64,000 bases of DNA from Clostridia bacterium (GTDB taxonomy: Bacteria > Bacillota > Clostridia > Christensenellales > Borkfalkiaceae). Below the pieces are notes generated by a model, which saw only the letters and a program-made list of their open reading frames with translations, made no database searches and had not been told where the DNA came from. The stretch lies in assembly GCA_017621735.1 (NCBI GenBank), contig JAGASM010000003.1, positions 41,824 through 105,823 of the forward strand, in the 5' to 3' direction. Positions 59,424 to 64,000 of this stretch are shown here, one piece after another. Position 1 is the first letter of the stretch. The number at the start of each line of letters is the position of its first letter. The position numbers and the translations under genes are program-made.

Positions 59424-60893
59424 ATGAAGAAAAAATTTTTACTTCCCGTCGTATCGGGAATGCTCTGCCTCGCGTTTGCTTTTTCGCTCGCCGCTTGCGG
59501 CGACGAACCGCCTGAAGGGGGCGGCGGCATCGCGTGGAACGACAAAGAACAGTGGATGACGGCGGAAGAGGCGGTTCCCACGTCCGCTGCCGTTTTGCCC
59601 GACGCACCCACCGTCGGATCGCCCGTTATGGTGCACGATCCTTCTGCATTTTTCGATCCCGTAACGCAAAAATACTACGCGTTTGGCTCGCACTTTGCGG
59701 TGGCGTCCTCGGAAGACCTCATCAAGTGGAAACAAGAATATCGCGATAATTACGCCGCGGGCTTGTACGGCACGTCCGATTTCCGTTCGGTCATTCCCGA
59801 AAGCAGCGCGTTTGCGGGCACGGGCGGCGGAATCAACAGTACGTGGGCGCCCGACGTCGAATACATTGACGGCAAGTACTACATGTACTACTCGTTGACG
59901 AGCGCGTTCGGCAGCGCAAAGTCGGTAATCGGCAGAGTAGAGGCGGACAACGTGTTAGGGCCTTACGCCAACGAAAAAGTTATCGTCAAGAGCAATTACG
60001 AAACGGGATCGCCCAACGCGATCGATCCGGAACTCTTCTACGACAAAGAAGACCGTCTTTGGATGGTTTACGGATCCTTCTACGGCGGGATCTTCATCAA
60101 AGAACTGTACGCGGAAGGGGAGAGCGCAGGGCTTCCCATCGAGGAAGAGGGGTTTGGTACCCTTCTTTGGAAGCGCGGTTTCTCGCGCGGGGTTGAAGGT
60201 CCGTTTATTTTCTACAACGCGCAGACGGATTACTACTATTTGATGGTCAGCGAAGGGGATTTGAACGGCGAGTACAATATGCGCGTCGCGCGCAGTAAGA
60301 GCCCGAACGGACCTTACGTTGACGCAACGGGCAACGACGTTTCTACCGATCAAGGTCGCGGAAATAAGATTGCGGGCAACTATAAGTTTGCGTCCGACAG
60401 CAAAGGCTACGGTGCAATGGGACACAACTCCGTCGTCAAAAAGGACGGACAGTACTACGTCGTTTATCATACCCGTTACGGTACGTCGACGATCAGCGGC
60501 GGCGGGCACAACGTGCAAGTCAACCAACTTTTTTTTAACGAAGAGGGTTGGCCCGTCATGTCCCCGCAACGCTATGCGGGCGAAACGCGCGGAACGGTTG
60601 CGGCGAGCGACGTTGCGGGAAACTACGAACTTGTCCTTCACAGCGAAAACACGACGAGCAGCGTTGTGGCGTCCGAGGCGATTTCTCTTACGGCGGACGG
60701 CAAGGTCATGAGAGGCACGGCGGAAGCGGGCACGTGGACGTTGAAGAGCGACTATTACGTAGATATCACCGTAGACAACGTCGTTTACAAGGGGGTTGTT
60801 GCTCCCGTTTGGCACGCGGCGCTCGGCAAGGCAAGTTACTCGCTCACGGCGGTTTCCAACACGGGCAGAAGCCTTTGGGCGAATAAACTGTAA
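59424..60893 (+). CDS. GH43 glycosidase lipoprotein
   Basis: A 489-residue extracellular lipoprotein with lipobox SLAAC near residue 21. The five-bladed beta-propeller of GH43 is shown by VMVHDPSAFFDPV (catalytic Asp), the NAIDPELFYDKEDRLWMVYG blade and the acid/base Glu in RGVEGPFIFYN. The C-terminal 100 residues (GNYELVLHSENT, then GTWTLKSDYYVDIT) form a lipocalin-like GH43 partner domain. It probably acts on arabinan or arabino-oligosaccharides at the cell surface. AAGGGG precedes the ATG. Confidence 0.9.
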   Translation: MKKKFLLPVVSGMLCLAFAFSLAACGDEPPEGGGGIAWNDKEQWMTAEEAVPTSAAVLPDAPTVGSPVMVHDPSAFFDPVTQKYYAFGSHFAVASSEDLIKWKQEYRDNYAAGLYGTSDFRSVIPESSAFAGTGGGINSTWAPDVEYIDGKYYMYYSLTSAFGSAKSVIGRVEADNVLGPYANEKVIVKSNYETGSPNAIDPELFYDKEDRLWMVYGSFYGGIFIKELYAEGESAGLPIEEEGFGTLLWKRGFSRGVEGPFIFYNAQTDYYYLMVSEGDLNGEYNMRVARSKSPNGPYVDATGNDVSTDQGRGNKIAGNYKFASDSKGYGAMGHNSVVKKDGQYYVVYHTRYGTSTISGGGHNVQVNQLFFNEEGWPVMSPQRYAGETRGTVAASDVAGNYELVLHSENTTSSVVASEAISLTADGKVMRGTAEAGTWTLKSDYYVDITVDNVVYKGVVAPVWHAALGKASYSLTAVSNTGRSLWANKL

Positions 60894-60908
60894 CGCGGAG
60901 GCGAAAAA

Positions 60909-62417
60909 ATGGCACTCCGATATCCGAAGAATCCACGCTTTCACAAATTACAAATGCGTTCTTCCGATTATCGAAAATGGCAGGAGGGTTGTGCACACGA
61001 CCCTTCTCTTTTCGAATGGAACGGAACGTACTACGTCTACTCAACGGATACCTTCGGCGCTCCGAACGGATATCAAATACGAAAGAGCGACGATCTTCTC
61101 CACTGGGAATACGTCGGCTCGGCGTTTCACATGGACGGCGTTGCGCCCCACTATAAAAAGAGGGAAGCAAACGGCGCTTACGGGGGTTTGCAGCCTGCAT
61201 ACGACTGGTGCGTTACTCACCCGAGCGAAGTCGGCTACGGCATTTGCACCCGACGCGACGGCACGATGGCGTTTTGGGCGCCTCATTGCGTCAAGGGCGC
61301 GGATGGGAAAATTTGGTTGTATTTTTGCCTGACGGGATATTTTGGCGGATCAAAATCGTGCATCGGGCTTGCAAAGGCGGATTCGCCCGAAGGTCCTTTT
61401 CAGTTTGAAGGGCTTTTGGTGCAGTCGCCCGCAGGCTGGCGTACGCCAAACGCCATCGATCCCCAGTTCTTCCATGCGGAAGGGGGAAAGGCGTTCCTCG
61501 TCTACGGCTCGTACGGAATGGGGCTTTACGTCATCGAACTCGATCCGCAAACGGGACTTCGCAAGGACGGAAGAACGTATGACGATTTTTCCGCAAAAAA
61601 ATGCACCTTCCGCGAGTATTACGGCGCGCACGTCGCAAGCGGCTCTATCGAAGGGGGCGTCGTTCACTACCACGAGGGAGTGGACGTGCTTGAAAACGGC
61701 GTTTGGACGAAGAAAAATTACTACTATTTAATGTGTTCTTACGGCTCGCTTTCTTCCGTTTACAACATGCGTTGCGGACGAAGCGAAACGCCGGAAGGGC
61801 CTTACGTGGACGTCAACGGCAACGAACTCATTTGCTCTACCGATATCGGAACGGGAAATAAAATGCTCGGATCCTTCCGTTGGGAGGGTGCGGAGATAGA
61901 CTTCTTCTGCCCCGGGCACAACGATATGTACGTTACGGCAAGCGGGGTTAACCTCATTTCGTACCATTGCCGAACAAATTATTTCATCGAGAAAAAGCAA
62001 AGTCGGTCGAACAACTTCCACTACGTATACCTTTCGCAATATGCGTTTAATTCAGACGGGTGGCCTGTTATGAATGCAAACCGCTATGCGCAAGAAGAGG
62101 TGCAAGACGTTACGGCGGATCAACTGCTTAATATCACCGCGGGAAAATTCGAGGCGGTTGCCTTTACGCAAGGGGCGGATTCCATCACGGCAAAGCGGAT
62201 TGAATTGCGCGCGGACGGCACCGTAACGGGGGCGTATCCCGGCACGTGGGAAATGTACGGAAAGCATTATATCCGATTGAACGTGTTCGGCGACGAATAC
62301 CTCGGCGTCGTCATGCCCGCGTGGCTGGACGATCAAAACGTCGCGGGGCTTACCGTAACCGCAATGGGAAGACAAAGCGGCATGGCGCTTCACTTAAACA
62401 GCACAATCAAAATTTAA
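60909..62417 (+). CDS. Cytoplasmic GH43 glycosidase
   Basis: A 502-residue GH43 enzyme without signal peptide, so it likely acts on imported oligosaccharides. The propeller shows GCAHDPSLFEWNGTYYVYST (catalytic Asp), TPNAIDPQFFH, and GSIEGGVVHYHEG (acid/base Glu). The C-terminal domain (about 400-502: GKFEAVAFTQGADS, GTWEMYGKHYIRL) resembles that of the lipoprotein enzyme upstream. Close to arabinan endo-1,5-alpha-L-arabinosidases. It starts 15 bp after its neighbour and closes the operon. Confidence 0.9.
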   Translation: MALRYPKNPRFHKLQMRSSDYRKWQEGCAHDPSLFEWNGTYYVYSTDTFGAPNGYQIRKSDDLLHWEYVGSAFHMDGVAPHYKKREANGAYGGLQPAYDWCVTHPSEVGYGICTRRDGTMAFWAPHCVKGADGKIWLYFCLTGYFGGSKSCIGLAKADSPEGPFQFEGLLVQSPAGWRTPNAIDPQFFHAEGGKAFLVYGSYGMGLYVIELDPQTGLRKDGRTYDDFSAKKCTFREYYGAHVASGSIEGGVVHYHEGVDVLENGVWTKKNYYYLMCSYGSLSSVYNMRCGRSETPEGPYVDVNGNELICSTDIGTGNKMLGSFRWEGAEIDFFCPGHNDMYVTASGVNLISYHCRTNYFIEKKQSRSNNFHYVYLSQYAFNSDGWPVMNANRYAQEEVQDVTADQLLNITAGKFEAVAFTQGADSITAKRIELRADGTVTGAYPGTWEMYGKHYIRLNVFGDEYLGVVMPAWLDDQNVAGLTVTAMGRQSGMALHLNSTIKI

Positions 62418-62422
62418 CCAAA

Positions 62423-62457
62423 CAACGGCGTACAGAATTTCCGTACGCCGTTTCCTT
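62423..62457 (+). terminator. Terminator of the sugar utilisation operon
   Basis: aacggcgtac-agaattt-ccgtacgccgttt followed by a T-rich stretch. Confidence 0.88.
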
Positions 62458-62568
62458 TTGTCGAACGGATATTATCGAAAGAATTTTTGACGTTCCTTAT
62501 AAAATTTCGTCATGCATTCTCCCTTACTCCGAAACCGCAAAAACACGACCGAAAGCCAACCCGCCGAC

Positions 62569-62725
62569 CAATCTTGTAAATCCAAGGTATTTTTCAAAAA
62601 TCTACCCCAAGAGTATCTCTTTGACCGTCGCACCGACTTGTTGTATTTACTGCCTGATTTGTCCAACAATCTTGTAAACCCGCTGTATTTTCTCCAAACC
62701 TACCCGAGAAGATTTCTTTGACCGA
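62569..62725. repeat. Degenerate duplication, period about 97-98 bp
   Basis: atcttgtaaa occurs at 62571 and 62669 and tctttgaccg ends near 62627 and 62724, with diverged sequence between. It looks like an older copy of the tandem repeats seen elsewhere. From 62726 to 63098 I see no gene or other recognisable feature. Confidence 0.55.
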
Positions 62726-63098
62726 TGTCTCAACCCCGTTACATTTTTCCCTGCCCGCCAACCCGCCAAACGTTTTATCAAAATTACTGCGGAAAATTTT
62801 TCAGGTTTGCCACGTGTTTCCCACCCGCGTGGAAACTGCCATGCTCCCCACTGCTCTCGGAAATCGTTCTCAATCCTTTATTTTCCAAAATCTCTCTCCC
62901 AAAAAACGTATCCGTTTTGCGGTGTAAAAAACGCAATCTATTTTTTTCAGCCGTGGCGCACGTAGTTCTCTTATTCCGCCGAACGTTCTCTTTTTCAGCC
63001 AAACGAAACGACCGCCCGCATTTTCGGACGGTCGAAAAAAAATCATTTTTGCGCTCATCTTAACGCGCGCACGCGCGCGACATATAATATAATGCGCG

Positions 63099-63344
63099 TT
63101 ACTCGTCTTTTTTGGCGTCATCAAGAATCTTTTTATTTTCCTCGTCGGAATTCATAAAATCCGTTTTGGGCGGGGCTTTCGGGGTTTCTAACCGTTTCAT
63201 CCAAAACATTAGTCCGGCAAACAGCGCGGCAACGCCGACGATTCCAAAAAACCAAACGATTCCAAATATAATACCAAGCACGATGGATGCAGCGACGCAA
63301 AGAACGGAAAGATAGCAAAATATCTGTTTCAAAACGGAAACCAT
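63099..63344 (-). CDS. Small membrane protein, unknown function
   Basis: An 81-residue protein with two hydrophobic helices (about 6-26 and 28-50) and a charged C-terminal tail (DFMNSDEENKKILDDAKKDE). Both ends are expected in the cytoplasm. GGAGGTG lies just before the ATG and a promoter is present. It has no motif that suggests a role. Confidence 0.6.
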   Translation of the reverse strand: MVSVLKQIFCYLSVLCVAASIVLGIIFGIVWFFGIVGVAALFAGLMFWMKRLETPKAPPKTDFMNSDEENKKILDDAKKDE

Positions 63345-63373
63345 AGGGCACCTCCATGGAAAAGATTACTATA

Positions 63374-63402
63374 ATTGTATCACACAAAAAAGAAAAACAC
63401 AA
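63374..63402 (-). promoter_or_regulatory. Promoter of the small membrane protein gene
   Basis: On the minus strand TTGTGT (63397-63402), 17 bp, TACAAT (63374-63379). Confidence 0.7.
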
Positions 63403-63469
63403 CATATTGTGGGTGGTAAAATTTCTTCAAAAAAAGCGAAAAAAAGTTAAAAAAAGTGCAAAAAAACAG

Positions 63470-63498
63470 TTGACTTTATAATTCGAAAGTGTTAAGAT
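63470..63498 (+). promoter_or_regulatory. rRNA promoter P1
   Basis: TTGACT, 17 bp, TAAGAT, preceded by A tracts that could act as an UP element and followed by aggctgtc. Confidence 0.85.
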
Positions 63499-63589
63499 AC
63501 GTAGGCTGTCAGGCGGGCGAACTGCCAAAGGCGAGCAAATAACGGCTTAAAAAATTCTAAAAAAATTCCAAAAAAGTTTATCAAAACAG

Positions 63590-63618
63590 TTGACAAGCCA
63601 AATGGAATATGATAGAAT
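63590..63618 (+). promoter_or_regulatory. rRNA promoter P2
   Basis: TTGACA, 17 bp, TAGAAT, again with A tracts upstream and aagctgtc plus a small hairpin (gtccc-aaa-ggggac) after it. Confidence 0.88.
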
Positions 63619-63704
63619 GTACAAGCTGTCCCAAAGGGGACACAACAAAATATCGGATGAACGGAAAATTTCCAAAAAAATTCGAAAAAAGTTGTGAAAA
63701 ATGC

Positions 63705-63734
63705 TTGACTTATAATACGGCAATGTGTTATAAT
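63705..63734 (+). promoter_or_regulatory. rRNA promoter P3
   Basis: TTGACT, 18 bp, TATAAT, with A tracts upstream and aggctactgtc downstream. The three promoters are about 115-120 bp apart and look like diverged copies of one unit. Confidence 0.88.
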
Positions 63735-63918
63735 CTTTAGGCTACTGTCGCGAAAGCGTCGGGCAGCGCCGAACTGTCGTTCGGTTTCCGTAGATTAAAA
63801 ATAGAATAAGAAAGAAACGATTTTTTGTAACACAAAAAGCAGTTTCTGTCAATTTTTTTGAGCAAACAAATAGTACTCAAAACAAAGTCAGCAAAGATAA
63901 CGAGAATTTATTCAAGTT

Positions 63919-63953
63919 AGAGCCGTCGATACGGTTAGTCCCGTATCGGCTTT
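63919..63953 (+). other. Hairpin in the rRNA leader
   Basis: gatacgg pairs with ccgtatc inside gccg...cggc, just before the mature 16S start; it may take part in leader processing. Confidence 0.6.
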
Positions 63954-63961
63954 AAACAATT

Positions 63962-64000
63962 AAACTTAAGAGTTTGATTCTGGCTCAGGATGAACGCTGG
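63962..64000 (+). rRNA. 16S ribosomal RNA, first 39 nt
   Basis: agagtttgattctggctcag, the conserved 5' region of bacterial 16S rRNA, then gatgaacgctgg. The start is placed by alignment to the aaattgaagagtttg of E. coli from memory. The gene continues past the window. Confidence 0.98.

Noticed and set aside
62458..63098. Possible small genes or structured RNA in the gap after the GH43 operon
   Set aside because: Frames lack ribosome sites and encode low-complexity sequence; I could not find tRNA, RNase P, SRP or tmRNA signatures.

Overview
The window looks like a chromosomal segment around the replication origin of a Gram-positive Clostridia-type Firmicute, probably an uncultured gut lineage. 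This is inferred from gene content, not from a search. The supporting signs are sigma-A promoters with strong Shine-Dalgarno sites, a T-box leader, a sporulation gene of the YyaC family, GTP-type PEP carboxykinase, a membrane pyrophosphatase, and the dnaN-rpmH-rnpA-yidD-yidC-jag cluster. Genes left of about 41.1 kb mostly run on the minus strand and genes to the right mostly on the plus strand. The window ends in the first bases of a 16S rRNA gene.

Layout. 0-13 kb: a truncated hypothetical gene, an AEC transporter, a uvrB-uvrA-aminotransferase block, two small winged-helix-like membrane proteins, glnS with a CvpA-like membrane protein, and a PAP2 phosphatase. 13-24.5 kb: glycyl-tRNA synthetase, a double-OB SSB-like protein with a deacetylase, comF with an acidic zinc-ribbon protein, a large lipoprotein, an esterase, and an AT-rich cassette with a divergent XRE regulator and its operator. 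24.5-41 kb: rplM-rpsI, a short alaS, T-box controlled cysE-cysS, a DeoR regulator, hppA, pckG and rsmG. 41.1-41.4 kb: a putative oriC directly upstream of dnaN, with no dnaA. 41.4-53.5 kb: dnaN, rpmH, rnpA, yidD, yidC, jag, yyaC, a cvpA-like gene, two parS sites, ftsH, parA, parB and a two-domain acyltransferase. 54-62.4 kb: a sugar ABC importer (large binding lipoprotein and two permeases, no ATPase) with two GH43 glycosidases, probably for arabinan or arabinoxylan oligosaccharides. 63.4-64 kb: three tandem rRNA promoters and the 16S start.

Three patterns stand out. First, about ten intergenic regions hold locus-specific tandem repeats of 37-116 bp, and several of these copy the last codons and/or terminator of the neighbouring gene. 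Second, at least five genes have a promoter -10 box exactly 6 nt before the ATG and no ribosome binding site, which predicts leaderless mRNAs. Third, two genes have a strong hairpin between the Shine-Dalgarno sequence and the start codon. A 23-nt motif present twice in the leader of the sugar transport operon may be a new cis-regulatory element.
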